Shown: positions 50,476 through 63,037, numbered from the stretch's first letter. The stretch: DNA of 64,000 nucleotides from Dillenia suffruticosa (GCA_033439265.1 JAVTVX010000031.1:1039501-1103500), one strand, 5' to 3'. A program made the numbers and translations. The notes: generated by a model not told the origin, from the letters alone.

Positions 50476-53451
50476 TTAGGAAGCCATAGCACTAGCATGA
50501 CTGTTTGTTTTGCCTTTGCGATTCCAAATGGGAGTGGTCTCGATAAGCTGATGTGGTACAAGCCGTCTTTCACGCTTTGTTAGCTTACGGAAGTTGCTAA
50601 CTCTCAGCCTGGCTATTTCTGCCTCCTCCTCTGGAGTAATCTCACGAACTACCACTGTCAGTCTACATTCTGGCCTCACTTTTATCCCAGATCTTCCTTT
50701 AGAATGGTAGGAGACTCTCTTCTTAAAAAATCCTTTTCCCACAAATGCCTCAGCTGGAGAAAGACAATATCAGACCATGCAGCTTGCTGAAAAGTAGAAT
50801 GATCTCTATGCAAAAGGGGAGGAAGTGTTGTTACCAACAAGGAGACGATCTGGATCCAATCCATGATTATGTGTTGCATTAGCACGAGCAGAGTGAATAA
50901 CCTGTGGTTAGAAGATACATTAGATCCCCATGCAATTGAGGGTTATGCTTAAGTGCTTGGTTGGATATCCCTTAAGAAATGATTTGATGTGCAGTTGAGA
51001 AAAAAAAAAAAAAAAAAAAATCTCAAATGAGTCATAAAAAATGAAACCATTTCAACAGAAATGTTTAAATTCATTGAATTCCAACCATATTTAGCAATGC
51101 AAAGAGGGTTAGGGGGATTTAAATAATAGGAAAAATGGTTCGACTCCAACATGAAATCTATGACAATAGATTGACATCCAAAAATTAGCATGGATTAGAA
51201 ATGAAACCCTTTTCATTACAAACAACCCCTATAAGTTGGACCATCCCTTTTGTAAAAAACAAAACTACAAGAATTTAGGAGCAAAACTTGCATAATCTGT
51301 TAGTAATGTTTTTCTATCTCTGTGGAACATGAACTTTTGAGCTAATCCTGGGCAAGAGCCCCTGACACTTGAACAAAATTAATTCTAAAAATAAAGTGAT
51401 GAGATTTAAAAAAAAAAAAAAAAAAGACAGAGAATCAGTGAAGTTTCATTAACCTTGGGTTAGAAATTAAGAAAACTAGAGTCTTCTGAAGTAAGAAATA
51501 GGGTTCAGAATGGTGATTGCACCTGATAAACAGTCTTTGCAGCTCGCTTTACTGTCACTTGCAACTGCAATAATGCATCTTCAACACGCATGCCACGAAC
51601 TAATGCAGCAACCAAGTTGACCTTTTTGGGACTCTACAATGAAGTTATAAGTGGTGAATACAAGTTCAAAGGAACTAATATTGTCATTTAACAGTTAAAT
51701 TTTTTCTCTAAAATAGCACAAAAACCTCTCCAGGCCTCTCTAAAGCATTATATCAAAAATATTTAACCAGCTATAAAGTAGTTATGCAGTTTACATTGGG
51801 GACATTATCTGCAGAAGATGTAATCACTTATACTTCCAAGTATGTTAACATTGGAACAAGAAATCAAAGAATAATTTCATTCTATGATGGCTAACCTCTA
51901 AGCACAAGCAAAGCAATATTGCTTTCTAGATACGAACGACCAAAAATGTGCACCAACCCCTTTGTACCTCCAAGACAGAAACATGCAGAGACAAGGAGAA
52001 AAAACAATTTTCCACATAAATGGTATTTGGGACCAACTGTATTCATAATTGCAGTTACAAATCATGCAAGACTGAATCATGGCATTAACATTAACACTTA
52101 AATTTCATAAAGATGATCAACAATGTTTTGTAATGTGAGAAACATATGCTTTCGCGAGTTTATGAAAAGTGAGAAAAATGGAAGCTTATTTGTGATTAGG
52201 CACAGTGAGCTCATACAAACACCATCAAATGCATTTGATCATTAATATGCTTTTCACATATTAAACACAAACTTGTTAACTAGCTCATTCAATCCTTCCA
52301 GGATAAAGAACTTTCAAATGCTTGGAATAACTAGCTTGTGATATTTGATACCTGCTTTATTTCTTTTAAAACTGCTTGAACTTTCGAACGCTTGGACATT
52401 GCTTTCGGCAATTCAGTTTCGGCATTGCTTGAGGGGAGAAGGGGTATTAAGGGAGAAGGAACGGGTGTTAGGTCAGATGAATCTGCAAGTAATTTTCTCG
52501 AGGTAGATATTCCCTGAAAAAGCAGCCTTTATTTGTCAGATGACAAAATGGCATTCTTCTTGAGCATGCCCCAAAGAGAGAGAGAAGAAACAAAAGGAAT
52601 TCTGCCTTCTACCAATCAACGAGGCAAATAATTCAATTATGATCCCCTACATAAATCTCCAAACTGCAGAGAATTTCATTTGTCAAAAAGTTCCTGGAGA
52701 TGTATTCATCTACCCATAGAACCTCAGATTGTGTCACTTGCTCTCATGGAAGTGATAGCAACTTTTCAAATGATAGAAGAAAGATTAGAAAAATAAGTGT
52801 GCAGTAACCACGTTTAAAAGGCAGAAAGATACCAGATTCGGAAGATAGCGATAAGTCCTTGAGATGTTTGTAGATGGGGAATTCAACAACCCCTTCAATC
52901 CAGGTGACCCACCTACAAAAATGATCATTTTAATCAACATGATAATTGGCCTTAGAAGAAAGCAAACACTAAAAGGCAGAAGAGACATTTATTTGGGCCA
53001 CTCTGCTTCTCCGTTCATCTCAACTCCAGCACCAAAGGAGGAATATATTATTCTCTTTCTTAAAAAGTAAAAATGATATGATCATGCAGGAGGGACCTAA
53101 TCCTATCCCACTCAAATTTCATGCCCTCAAAAATGAAATAGGGTATAGGTAATCATGTATAACAAAATAACCAAAGGAGGAGCAAACAAGTGTTCTAAGC
53201 ATAGCTTAATTGTTTAACAAAAGGGAGTTGACGCATATAGGATTATGCCTTATGGATGCTTTGCAATTATGTTGCACACTTTTGAAATGATTATGTACTA
53301 AACAAGAGAGCTGAAATGATTTACCAGGCCTCAAAAGGGAGTTAAGGCATATAGGATTATGGTTTAAGGATGCATTGCAATTATGTTGCACACTTTTTCC
53401 AACCTGACGCAGTAAAGACTGTAAATGCCTCTGCCAGCCTGAGCCTACCAT
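50476..53451 (-). CDS. RPL22 (mitochondrial type): Mitochondrial large-subunit ribosomal protein uL22 (join 53451..53325, 52912..52833, 52513..52352, 51633..51523, 50901..50835, 50753..50476)
   Basis: Nuclear gene for the mitochondrial ribosomal protein uL22, which lines the peptide exit tunnel. Six exons with GT-AG borders and matching phases give a complete 274-residue protein. Exon 1 starts MVGSGWQRHLQSLLRQVGKS, the family's mitochondrial targeting start. Exon 3 carries the spacer and KAMSKRSKVQAVLKEIKQ. Exons 4-5 carry the L22 core (SPKKVNLVAALVRGMRVEDA, VIHSARANATHNHGLDP). Exon 6 carries the conserved beta-hairpin (KKRVSYHSKGRSGIKVRPE and CRLTVVVREITPEEEAEI) and the plant mitochondrial C-terminal extension ending HASAMAS. 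No disabling change was seen. Intron 1 contains a second, diverged copy of the 3' half of exon 1. Confidence 0.93.
53206..53400 (-). repeat. Partial exon duplication in uL22m
   Basis: The coding stretch SVQHNCNASLNHNPICLNSL of exon 1 (about 53400-53330) recurs about 120 bp downstream in intron 1 as SVQHNCKASIRHNPICVNSL (53275-53210). The two DNA copies are about 90% alike over roughly 65 bp. Only the first copy is spliced into the inferred mRNA. Confidence 0.85.
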
Positions 53452-53456
53452 GACTG

Positions 53457-53905
53457 TCTAAGCTAAAAGAAGTAAAATACTTAGACAGCAATTTGAAACC
53501 AGACAATGTCAAATCATCTGCACCAAAGTTACAAAAATCAACGTTAGGAATATCAAACTGAAAACATTTTTAAGATATAATTTGGTAATCTTTCACAATT
53601 TTCGTATGGCTTTCGGGAGAATTTGCTAATATTCAGTAATAGAGAAAAGGCTGCCGTGAGATTGCATAGTGGGATTTCTCAAGGCAATTAGAAATATTCT
53701 AGAACAGTGCTTGCAATCGAACAATCACAGGCTAGATTGAAGTCTTTTCCAACATTTTCAATAACTTTGCTGAAACCCTAAATCTGAGAGATTAAAAAAG
53801 AGCAAGGTACCTTTTTTGCGTTCTTTACGTTGACGAAAGATCCTTCGAGTGAAATGAGAGAGAGAGAGTCTCCAGGGCAATGGGAAAGAGGAAGAGGCGG
53901 GCGGA
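53457..53905 (-). other. uL22m 5' leader with leader intron
   Basis: An acceptor GCTTAG|ACAGTC (exon from 53457) lies 6 nt before the ATG, and a donor AAAAAAG|GTACC ends an upstream leader exon at 53811. That exon contains a short CT tract (GA on the plus strand, 53858-53869) and would begin near 53900. The leader intron is about 350 bp. Confidence 0.6.
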
Positions 53906-54380
53906 GGGGTTTATGAAATGGATTTAGGGGTTTGTTCGCCCTGAACGACGTCGTTTCTTCGTGGGGGAAAATTAGATTTAATCTAGACTATTTCTTTCTT
54001 TCTTCAAGCATTTATAAAGTTCTAAAAAACCATGATGACAAGTAATAAGAGATGCACGTACTAGGGTGTGAGGCAAGTATTTTGTGATAATTTTAAAAAA
54101 TATATGTATAATTTTACGTATATATTTTCAGAATATATAAAAAAAAATATGCATATATTATTCATCAATATCTGTATTTTTCGTGATAATATTTTTAAAA
54201 TTTTAAAAGTGAATCAATTATTTTTTTAAAACTAATATTTGCATATGACATTAGTTTAAATTTCTCTCTCTTTCTCCCTTTCTCTCTCTACGCATCATAA
54301 GATTGATCGAGGTATTTTAAAAAATGAATGTTGCATGGGATATGGGCACCCTCTAAAACCAACCGGCAGATTATATCTCA

Positions 54381-55029
54381 CATGCAAACCGAACAAGAAC
54401 TACGGATTGTCTCTGAGGACTCCAAGGTGAGTTCAGACCCCGAAAGATTAGCAATGATTGTTCTTAATTTTGCTTCTTAGAGAAACTGTTTTCTCTGTTC
54501 TTCATCAAAACCATGCTTTTATTTTCAGTTGGGTATGCAAGAAAAGGACATACCGGGTGGAGCTGTAAAAACCCAGCAGGCCATCCGGTAAGTGCACGCC
54601 TTTTCAATGGCCTTTGCCCTTTCATCTGCTTCACCCTTCGTTGATACGGGTTGGTGTCAGGTCTTTGCAGAAGGCTGTTTCAACACTTGAGAAGGAAAAA
54701 GCAGCGGCCCGAAGTTCTGAGGATGTCACTAACCTATGGAAAAGGATGAGTTCGCCCATATTTGGGAAATCAAGGAAGAAGGCATTTGCTGTCATTGGAA
54801 TGAATACGGCTTTTAGCAGCAGAAGAAGGCACAATTCCATCAGGATGACCTGGATGCCTCAAGGTAACCTCTCTGTCTATCCTAAATTCCAAAATAGATG
54901 TATGTAAAGTACATTTATCTGCAATGCATACGTTGCATGGCCCTTTTTTGTTGAAACTGCCTTGGGAGAAAAGCTACTTCAACTCAAAAAAGAGAAGGGA
55001 ATCGTCATCAGGTTCATGATCGGACATAG
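54381..55029 (+). pseudogene. Truncated beta-1,3-galactosyltransferase-like gene (exons to 54426, 54529..54587, 54661..54863, 54969..55029)
   Basis: Four exons of a plant beta-1,3-galactosyltransferase (Golgi type II glycosyltransferase making galactose linkages on glycoproteins) with preserved introns. Exon a has TEQELRIVSEDSK|GTGAGT. Exon b has QEKDIPGGAVKTQQAIR. Exon c has SLQKAVSTLEKEKAAARSSE, FAVIGMNTAFSSRRRHNSIR and MTWMPQG. Exon d has EKLLQLKKEKGIVIRFMIGH. The family's DUF4094 stem region and the start of the galactosyltransferase domain are present. The N-terminal membrane anchor is not recognisable, and everything after GH, including the metal-binding DxD part, is missing from the downstream sequence. 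It is probably a truncated genomic (not retroposed) copy. The acceptor of the last exon looks weak. Confidence 0.8.
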
Positions 55030-56288
55030 GTATATGCTTGCTTATGTTGAATCCAAGAAAAGAAATGCTATGAGTTTCCATCAAGGCAGGCTAGTCTTCT
55101 TTAAGCACAAGGAAGGCTACAATTTCTTTAAGCAGAGAAATGCATCTGTAGTTGAAAGCTTGTTCATACAATCAATGGGCTAAGTGAAGAAAAGTTTCAT
55201 TTCATTTATGTAATCCTTGATGGGCACCAGTCGCATGGTGTTGAGACAGAGAGAGTTGTTTGCATGAAGGATACAAGAAATTTACCACACTTCCATCTCC
55301 AACCATCAAAGCCACAGGACTTCTTCTATGGACTGATTCGAGCAGAAAACTGCAAGTGTTGTCATTGTTCTTCTTTTCTTGGTTGATTTGTTCAGAACGG
55401 AAAATGAACTTTTTTAGCAAGAAACTATCCCTCTCTGACAACTTCACTTTTTGTGATTCAATCCTTAGCTAACAAATTCTGTCTACTTTGGTCTTTTTTG
55501 ATCCTATGGAGGCCTAATTCTGGCAGAGAGTCCATCAGTTGGCAAACAAAAAATCTTTTTCAAATTTCTTGTTTCAGTTGGTGAAGCCTTTAGTAAATAA
55601 CTCCCTTAATGCAATTCTAGTCAATAAAAACCAGCTTCTTGAAGAGCCAAATCAAAATCTAAACACTTACAAGTGTCTACTTGGCAAGTAGCCAATTCTA
55701 AGGAGATTTATCCTTTGCTGTTGTTGCACTTGCACAAGGGGTTTGAAGTAGAACATACAAGCAAGAAAGGCATGACAAACAAATTGAAGCAATGACCAAA
55801 CATGACTAGCACCCACCACATATACCTATCCATTCAAGAAGTTTTACAACAATGGGTATTTGGTAAAACTCCCCAAGTCCCACAACCTTAGATTGATTCT
55901 CCTAGTTCAGTATTTGGTGCTCTCCCAAGGCATCTGTCTCTTCAACGTATTGTCAAGGCATCAACAAAAGTGGTCTAGCACCAGAAGTTTATCTTCTTAA
56001 GAATTGTGGCAAAGCTGTCAGCAATTTCTGAGGAATACTTATCGAGAAAAATCACCAAATGTAAATTATTCATAAAGCAGTAAAAGGGCAATAGATGTTT
56101 CAATCCTCTCTCTTGTAAGTTTGCCTTCCCTTGGCGCTTTTGTAAATTCTCTATATCCCATTATTTTTACAAATATAAATAATGGAAGGAGAAAGAACAT
56201 AATGCAGAGTCTTGATAGTACCACCAAAACATCAGAAGATATATTTGAAGCTGCTTGTAGACATGGGATTGCAGCGGCATCAAAAAAT
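55030..56288. other. Intergenic sequence, no gene seen
   Basis: No continuation of the galactosyltransferase domain and no other coding similarity was recognised. The right end (56050-56288) should hold the OTU gene's 3' untranslated region. Confidence 0.5.
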
Positions 56289-57912
56289 CTATCTGGTCGA
56301 TGTGGGGACAACAGAATTATAATGCTCACCAAGTCCAAATGCATGTTTATGGTACGACAGCTTGACGCTTGATTTACTTAAACCTGTCCCGCATTCAGAT
56401 TTGTACTCTTTCCCCATCTCCACATCGGGGAATGATCCTGAAAATATCAAGATATGCTTTTTCAGGCAATGTGTCAGTGCACCAAGCTCTAGTTGTCCAC
56501 CCCATGCAGCAGTTGACTCCACTTCCTTACAATAGCACTCAAATCTCTCTGCAAGAGAATCATCAGAATCTTCTACAGCACTCTCAGACAGGAAAAATGG
56601 CAGGAAATCAGATGCATGTGTCCTCATATAAGTAGCCACCATCTCTCGAAGTTCTTGGTAAGAGTATGGCGATAAACCCCCAGACATAAGCGCCAGCTGA
56701 TCCTCAACAGCTCTGTAGAGGCAATGCCCATCTGGCTTGATTTCATTAACAGTCAACCCAAGGGGTTCAAGCTTTTGCTCTAATACTTCATTCTCAATAA
56801 TTCGATCACTCACAATGTTGCTCTGCTCTTCTTGTATTCTCTGCTCCCTTGCAGCCTCTTGCTGAGCTCGTTTCTCACGCCTCCTGGCACCCTTGCTAGC
56901 CTTTTGTTTGTCAGCTTGACCAGAAATAGATACACCAGCAACAGCCTTCACCAAATTATCAAAATTGCTCTTCTCACCATTCTTGCAGTTATAGCCCAAG
57001 GAAGCAAGTTCTTTGGCATGCTTTTCTTTAAGCTTAGTAGAAAGTTGAGAAATCTCATCCTCAACCTGCTTCTTTTTCACTTTCTGTTCAGCCTTGCTGC
57101 CTCTAGCAGCAGCCTTCTTCAAAGCAACTTCTTTGTCCTGTAGCTGTGAAATCTCCTTCCTGTCAACGAAGTATACAAAATCATACATTTACAAGTATAA
57201 GGTCCATAGAAAACCTTCCAAAAGATGTCTAAACAAGAGGTTTCAACATAATGCTAGAGCTCATTCAACCAAGAATAATAACAAGAAATGTTCAAGATAG
57301 AGTCCAGCATTTTTGAAACTTTAACATTCGGACATCACAATGTCACTTCATGGGAAAAAGAGCAACTCTAAACAAAGTAAGAACATTAATTAGAAGTTTA
57401 AAACCCATTGGCATTTCATAGAGACAAGTCTGCTTCACAAAATACCTTGCATATATATACATATTTTTTCTCGCAGCATTATTCACCCAACAACTGCTTC
57501 AATTAATTGCACTAGGAAAAACTGGAGAATCAGATACTATAGAATCCTTTTGCAAGAGAAGGAATTGAAGCAGTCTCTTCCTATTTTTTTTTTTTTCCAT
57601 TGAAGCAACACTTTAATCTACTCTAAACTATGAAATAGTTCTAGATGCAATGAACAGGTGATCCAGCATTAGGCAAAGCCTACCTTTTACCTTGAACACT
57701 TACCACACCTCCATGCCCCCCCCAAAAAAAAATTTAACTCCAATAAAAACATCTTTAGTGAATTGCCAATCCAGAACATATAATTAAAAAGGAAAAAAAA
57801 AAAGATACCTGTGCCTAGAAAGCATTTCTTCAAGGGTTTCCAGTTTCTTTGGGGAGTCATTTTGGGAGGTTGTGTCACATAACTTCTCAATGGTTTTTCC
57901 AGATTCCTCCAT
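56289..57912 (-). CDS. OTU5-like: OTU-domain deubiquitinase, OTUD6/AtOTU5 type (join 57912..57809, 57159..56289)
   Basis: Cysteine protease that removes ubiquitin from proteins (OTU family, OTUD6-like branch). Two coding exons give a complete 324-residue protein. The junction is CACAG|GTATC ... TTGACAG|GAAGG, reading SRHR|KEISQ. Residues about 35-145 are a Lys/Glu-rich coiled-coil segment ([39 protein letters not shown]) typical of the OTUD6 N-terminus. The OTU domain follows with [15 protein letters not shown] (Asp178 and nucleophile Cys181), [27 protein letters not shown] and the C-terminal [18 protein letters not shown] with catalytic-type His314. All catalytic residues are present. The ATG at 57912 gives a normal family start ([11 protein letters not shown]). 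A leader intron of about 3.9 kb is inferred. Confidence 0.95.
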
Positions 57913-59217
57913 CTTAATAGTCGAGGGATTGTCAAGGTATACAGAAAATGCACCTAGCAGTGAAGGTATTCAATCTGGAAATATAAACTCACCTAACAAA
58001 GTATCATAAAAGGAAATCATTAACCGAAGATAGACATGAAAAAATAGAACCACAGCAAATGCTCCTTTTCCAAATCAACTCCAATGAAATCAATAATGAA
58101 CAATTTTGTAGGACATTCAAATCAATCAGACAATCATAGGTGCACCTTGGTAGAAGCCAAATTCCATTTAATGGACTTGCGAAGAACTTCTATTGCGATC
58201 AAAAGAATGTCAATTCGTTTGCACAGCTCTAAATGGACAATGTTTTAATAAATATCATGCAGCTCCTGCCCTTTGTACATTGCTTTATGTACCCAAGATA
58301 TTACCATAACTCACAACCATGCACCATCTATCTCTAGCCAAAGCTACTTGTCATAAATTTCTGCAAATAATGTCTCGTTTACTTACACATAGCTTCCTTA
58401 AATTCCAAAATGGAAGTTGCATGCATATAAAATGCGTATGAGTACCGTGGATACATGTCAGATGCTCCACCTGAAAAATCTATCTTGTATTTTTTTTAAA
58501 CACTGGATACCTGTAAGACATTCAAGAGATGCTTCCAGTAGACAACTCTTTGTGACAATTATATTCACCATACCATGTATAATTCTTTTACTTGCTTGTC
58601 AATAATAACACCAGATGCACACAGTAAAACCAAAACTTTTCTACCAATTTGTCATAATTTTTTTTTATACTGCAAAAGAAATTATATTAGGAAAAAGAAA
58701 AATGTACGATATCAAAAAAAAAAAAAAAAAAAAGAGAAAGCACATTTGACAACCCACTTTCTTCCCACTGGGCTGCCCATCTCCAATGAAACGTCAGAAA
58801 CCACCTGAACTAGCCCATTACTAAGCTCTAAATTGCCCTTCACCTCCCCTCATCTTTTTTATTCCTTTTTCTTCTGGACCATAAAATCAGAATTAGCTTC
58901 TAATGGGGCAAGCCAACATTCAAACAACCTCGAGTCCAATGTATTAAACCCTGTTATCCTATAGGACCATACTACGAGTGGTTTCCTTAGAATTGAATGA
59001 ATGTGATAAATCTTTAGTATTCACTTTATAAAGATGTAAGTTATCCATTTGATAAGTTAGGCTTACTATTATATAACAAATTATCAAGACAAGAGCAGAA
59101 GTTCTAACATTTTAAATACATTATTATTATTTTATAGTTGTGCCTTGTATCTATATTCATGCTTTGTAGCATATAACTTACCAATAATGACATTACGCAA
59201 TTAAACTCAAGTATTTA

Positions 59218-59700
59218 GACATGTATATCATATATGGACCCCTTCCATCTTTAAAGACCAGCATTGAAACCAAAAATAAATATTAGGTAGTTAATTCTAG
59301 GATTTGACAAAATGGCACCATTCAGGTCTTGAAACATCAAATATACTCCTAAAAGCATGTTTGGAAAAGGAGCAATCAATGAGAGGTAAATAATACAAAT
59401 AACCATCTAAGCCTCTCAAGATACGCTTCATATTATGTCCTATTTATACAAAATTTGTGTATCTCTGCATCAATGTTTCATAGCTTTGAATTACTAATAA
59501 TGAACTTAATAAATCTCTTAACCATAGACACATATAATCATATATGGCCCTTTCATCCTTAAATATCAGCTTTGAAACCAATAATAAAAGTAAAAACAAA
59601 TATTAGGTAGTAAATTCTAGGATTTCAAGAAATGCCATCATTCACATCTTAAAATATCAAATATACTCCTAGAAGCATGATTTGGTAAGGGACAAGGAGA
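59218..59700. repeat. About 175 bp direct duplication in the OTU leader intron
   Basis: Two copies start near 59218 and 59523, about 305 bp apart. Each has ATCATATATGG.CCC, CAGC.TTGAAACCA, AAATATTAGGTAGT.AATTCTAGGATTT and ATCAAATATACTCCTA.AAGCATG in the same order, with small gaps. Neither copy is coding; the unit could be an unrecognised repeat inserted twice or a local duplication. Confidence 0.85.
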
Positions 59701-59787
59701 GGTCAAAGAGAGAGATTAACCATATAGCCCCCTAAATATCTATTGTGCTCTTGGACATACATTATAGACACACATACACAATAAATA

Positions 59788-59788
<1 letters not shown>

Positions 59789-59818
<30 letters not shown>

Positions 59819-59871
59819 ACACACACACACACACACACACGCGCAGAGAGAGAGAGAGAGAGAGAGAGAGG
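59789..59871. repeat. (TC)n-(CA)n-(GA)n compound microsatellite able to fold as a hairpin
   Basis: A TC run (59789-59818), a CA run with GCGC (59819-59844) and a GA run (59845-59871) are contiguous. The TC and GA arms are reverse complements of each other, with the CA tract as loop. Confidence 0.9.
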
Positions 59872-61808
59872 AGGACTTATTAAGGATATATCGGACATAC
59901 AAGATAAAGTCGAAGAGGATTCTATTATTTATTTCTCTATCTTCAAGTTTTGAATTGCAATGTGCAAAAAGGTATACAACATGCACTGTACTATGCAGTA
60001 TTTTCCTTACTTGAAGAACAGATGTATCCCACTTGAATTAGCAAGAGATCCTGTTATCCATTTCTTTATCTGCAATGCCTGTATCACACATCAATAAGAT
60101 AAATCCACACCACAAACAAAACTAGCTTATTTGAATCCACTTTTCTATTTCTGACATTCGAATTTTACCTAGCTCACTTGAAAATTATGTTGACATTCCA
60201 GCTTAATCACTATAGCATTTTACTACTGCACAACCATTCAAAATCTTAATGCAATTGACCTAACAGCATTTTTGTTGAAGCGAATCCCCAACGTTATGGA
60301 ATTCTAACCGATATCTCTATATTATGATTTTTGATTTAACTATATTATAAATTCAATATTAGCTAATCATTTGTAAAAGACTAAATAAAACAACATTGCA
60401 ATTTGTGGCTTGAAACTAAAGAATGAGTTTACCATAATTGAGACAAAGAAGGTCACTACTAGATATGACCATATTTTCAGAAGTTACAGATTGCAAATCT
60501 ACTAATGTGCAAAGCACATATGCAAAAGACTATATACAAAGAAGTGGCTTATTTTGGCCAATGTTCTTTCTTTTGACATTGCTAAATTACTTCGCCAACT
60601 CGTACACACCTCGAATACAAACAGAATACATGAACATCAAGAGTGTAGCTAGGATAAAATACAACATAACAATGTCTTAATGCTTGCAAGCATGATTCTA
60701 ATTTTAGGAAATGAACACTTCACATAGTTCAACGTCACAGTGATAACTTTGGATATTAACTCAAAGACTACTAAGTATTCACATAATAAAAGTATTTGGA
60801 ACCGGTATTAATTGTTTAGGGGAAAAAAATACTTTAAATGACTTAAGAGAAGCATGCGGAACCTCAGTAAATTCTGCTATTGTCAATCATTGTCCAAAGG
60901 TCATGAAGATAAGTGCATTGACATTCCCTTTTTTTTTTTTTTCTGTTTTTAAGCTATTTTATTCGAACATAGCTGCACTACATCATATGGTATGATTACA
61001 TGAAGGATCATGCATGATGCACATGGACTAAGATATGTCAAAATGGAATGTAGTACTTGAGTCATCAAAGCAATGGGGGTTAATTAATACTTCTTTGCTA
61101 CAAGTGTGGCCAAAAAAAATAAAAATAATAAAAAAAGCAAACTTCAAGTCCTAAACATGGTTTGCTCCAAAACATCTTGTATCATCAGTAAGTATCCCCC
61201 AAGCATCAAACAAGTACTTGAGAAATATTTTGTGTTTTAAAAATTGCAATAGAATTGGATACCATCCAATGTGCATCAAACAAATGGGCCTTTTTAGGCC
61301 AATTGAATGATGGTGGTGAAGAGCCAACCAAGTATATAAGTGTTAGAACGCCAATTCATGAAGATAAATTATTAAAGTTCAAGTAAGACTATCTATATAT
61401 TACATCAAGTATTCATTTTTTAGGGTTGATTTAAAATATGTTGGAATTACTCACATCAAGCATTCTATTATTTATTTTTTTTTTAGGTTCAAGTGGCCAA
61501 TTGAATGGGTTGCAAAGGAATGAAGGCAAGAGAAATGGGGTTGCATTTCCACTAGACTAACAGCTCAAAATGAAATCAAAGAGATTATGTTGCTATTAGC
61601 TCAACAGACAGACGCTTACGAAAGAATAGTCAATCATTAATCATAATCACATTCAGAAAAAGCATATAACAAACCCAGAAACTAGGCAATTTTTACTAAG
61701 GAAACCAAAAAAGAGAGAGAATTTCTCTCTCATTCCACCTGACGCAGCCATGTAAAGATTGATATTTATTACCCAAACCTAATTTTCGTCTGATTCAATT
61801 AAACTAAT

Positions 61809-61812
<4 letters not shown>

Positions 61813-61842
<30 letters not shown>
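61813..61842. repeat. (GA)n microsatellite next to the OTU leader donor
   Basis: About 14 GA units lie 7 bp from the inferred leader-exon donor. Further GA-rich sequence continues through 61880-62010. Confidence 0.9.
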
Positions 61843-61846
<4 letters not shown>

Positions 61847-62050
61847 ATACCTGAAGATGTTAGTGTTTTTAGGGCAAGGGGGAGAGAGGGAGAGAGAGGG
61901 TTTAAGTCGAGAGGACCGGGGAGAGTGAGGAAGAGGAGAGGGAGAGGGAGAGAGAGAGAGGTTTTAAGTCGAGAGGGCTAGGGAGGGTAAGGGAGATTGA
62001 GAGAGAGAGAGTTTAAGTCAGGGATGAATCCAAGTCAGTGTCCGACGCAC

Positions 62051-62619
62051 CACTAACCTCGCCGACGAAGGCTAATAAAGAGGCAAGGGGAAGGGGAAAA
62101 TCTCGAAAAAGGATTCTAAAGAGGAACTAATTACTCTTAACAGATACAAAAACTATGGAATATCATTTCAGGTTAAGATATTAAAATAATTTCAATCGAA
62201 GATAAAACCATCAAACGACTGCTCTGTGGGCCAGCCCAAGAGTTTAATTGATTGAGAGGAATTAAAATAAAAAAAAATGTGGAATTGCGAAAGTACAGAA
62301 GCTCTATGGTCTCATACATTCATAATATTAATATAAAAAACTCGTGATCAAGAGTACATACTAATAAGTTTTATATAAAATATTTATAAAATTTTATAAA
62401 AGTGTTAGCGATTATATTGAAAAATCTGATTAGTAATATCATCAGCTCAGTAATATCATCAGCTCAGTAAAAGTGGATACGAGACATATCATGGAGGGGC
62501 TAATAGTGGTTACTATGGTTGTTATAAGATTCAAAGAAAAAGAAAAATCGATGGTTTTACTTTTAAATAGAATTTGAGAAGATTTAGAATAGAGTTAATT
62601 GAGATTTCTTCGATTATAT
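62051..62619. other. Sequence upstream of the OTU gene, no gene seen
   Basis: Probable OTU promoter region in its first few hundred bases. It is AT-rich beyond 62270 and may include decayed upstream parts of the L1 fragment that follows. Confidence 0.4.
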
Positions 62620-62890
62620 TAAAAATAAAAAGTTTTGGTGAGAAATAGAGAAACTGGATTAGGAAATATATCTTTACTTCATCTGTTTTAGTATTAGTCA
62701 ATGGGAGTCCTACTGAGAAATTCTCAAGGATCCATTGTTACTATTCCTTGGTTACAAAAGGTCTCAATAGATTGAGGGAAGCAGTACAATTCAGAGGTTT
62801 GCCAATAGGGAAGAGCAAGATCATGGTTTCACACTTTTAATTACCGGATGATACTATCTTTTTTAGAAAAAAAAAAAGCACAAAAAATTG
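62620..62890 (+). mobile_element. L1-type LINE reverse transcriptase fragment
   Basis: On the plus strand the segment reads WRNWIRKYI...VLVLVNGSPTEKFS, then KGLNRLREAVQFRGLPIGK and an active-site-like LPDDTIFF in place of FADDT. Order and spacing fit plant L1 reverse transcriptase between motifs 4 and 5, with the QGDPLSPF segment eroded. It is a short, decayed piece from a different place in the element family than the 34-36 kb fragment, and in the opposite orientation. Confidence 0.7.
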
Positions 62891-63037
62891 AAATACTTGA
62901 AAAGATTATTGAGAGTACCAATAGATGAGAAACACAAAAGAAAAGGAAATTTCTAGAGGCCAATTATTAAAAAAAGAAAAAAATGTTGATGACATGAAAA
63001 CATTGTTCAGGTTCTTGTTAGATTAGTGTAAAGTAGC

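Larger units (their letters stand above)
57913..62050 (-). other. OTU gene leader with inferred 3.9 kb leader intron
   Basis: A leader acceptor GCTAG|GTGC (exon from 57953) lies 41 nt before the ATG. A donor CTTCAG|GTATAA ends an upstream purine/pyrimidine-rich leader exon at 61851, directly followed inside the intron by a CT-type tract (GA on the plus strand, 61813-61842). The intron holds the duplication at 59218-59700, the compound microsatellite at 59789-59871 and otherwise AT-rich sequence without a gene. The transcription start is probably near 62050. Confidence 0.45.

Noticed and set aside
55202-55472. Short overlapping frames after the galactosyltransferase fragment
   Set aside because: Neither strand shows similarity to the missing galactosyltransferase domain or to any other family.
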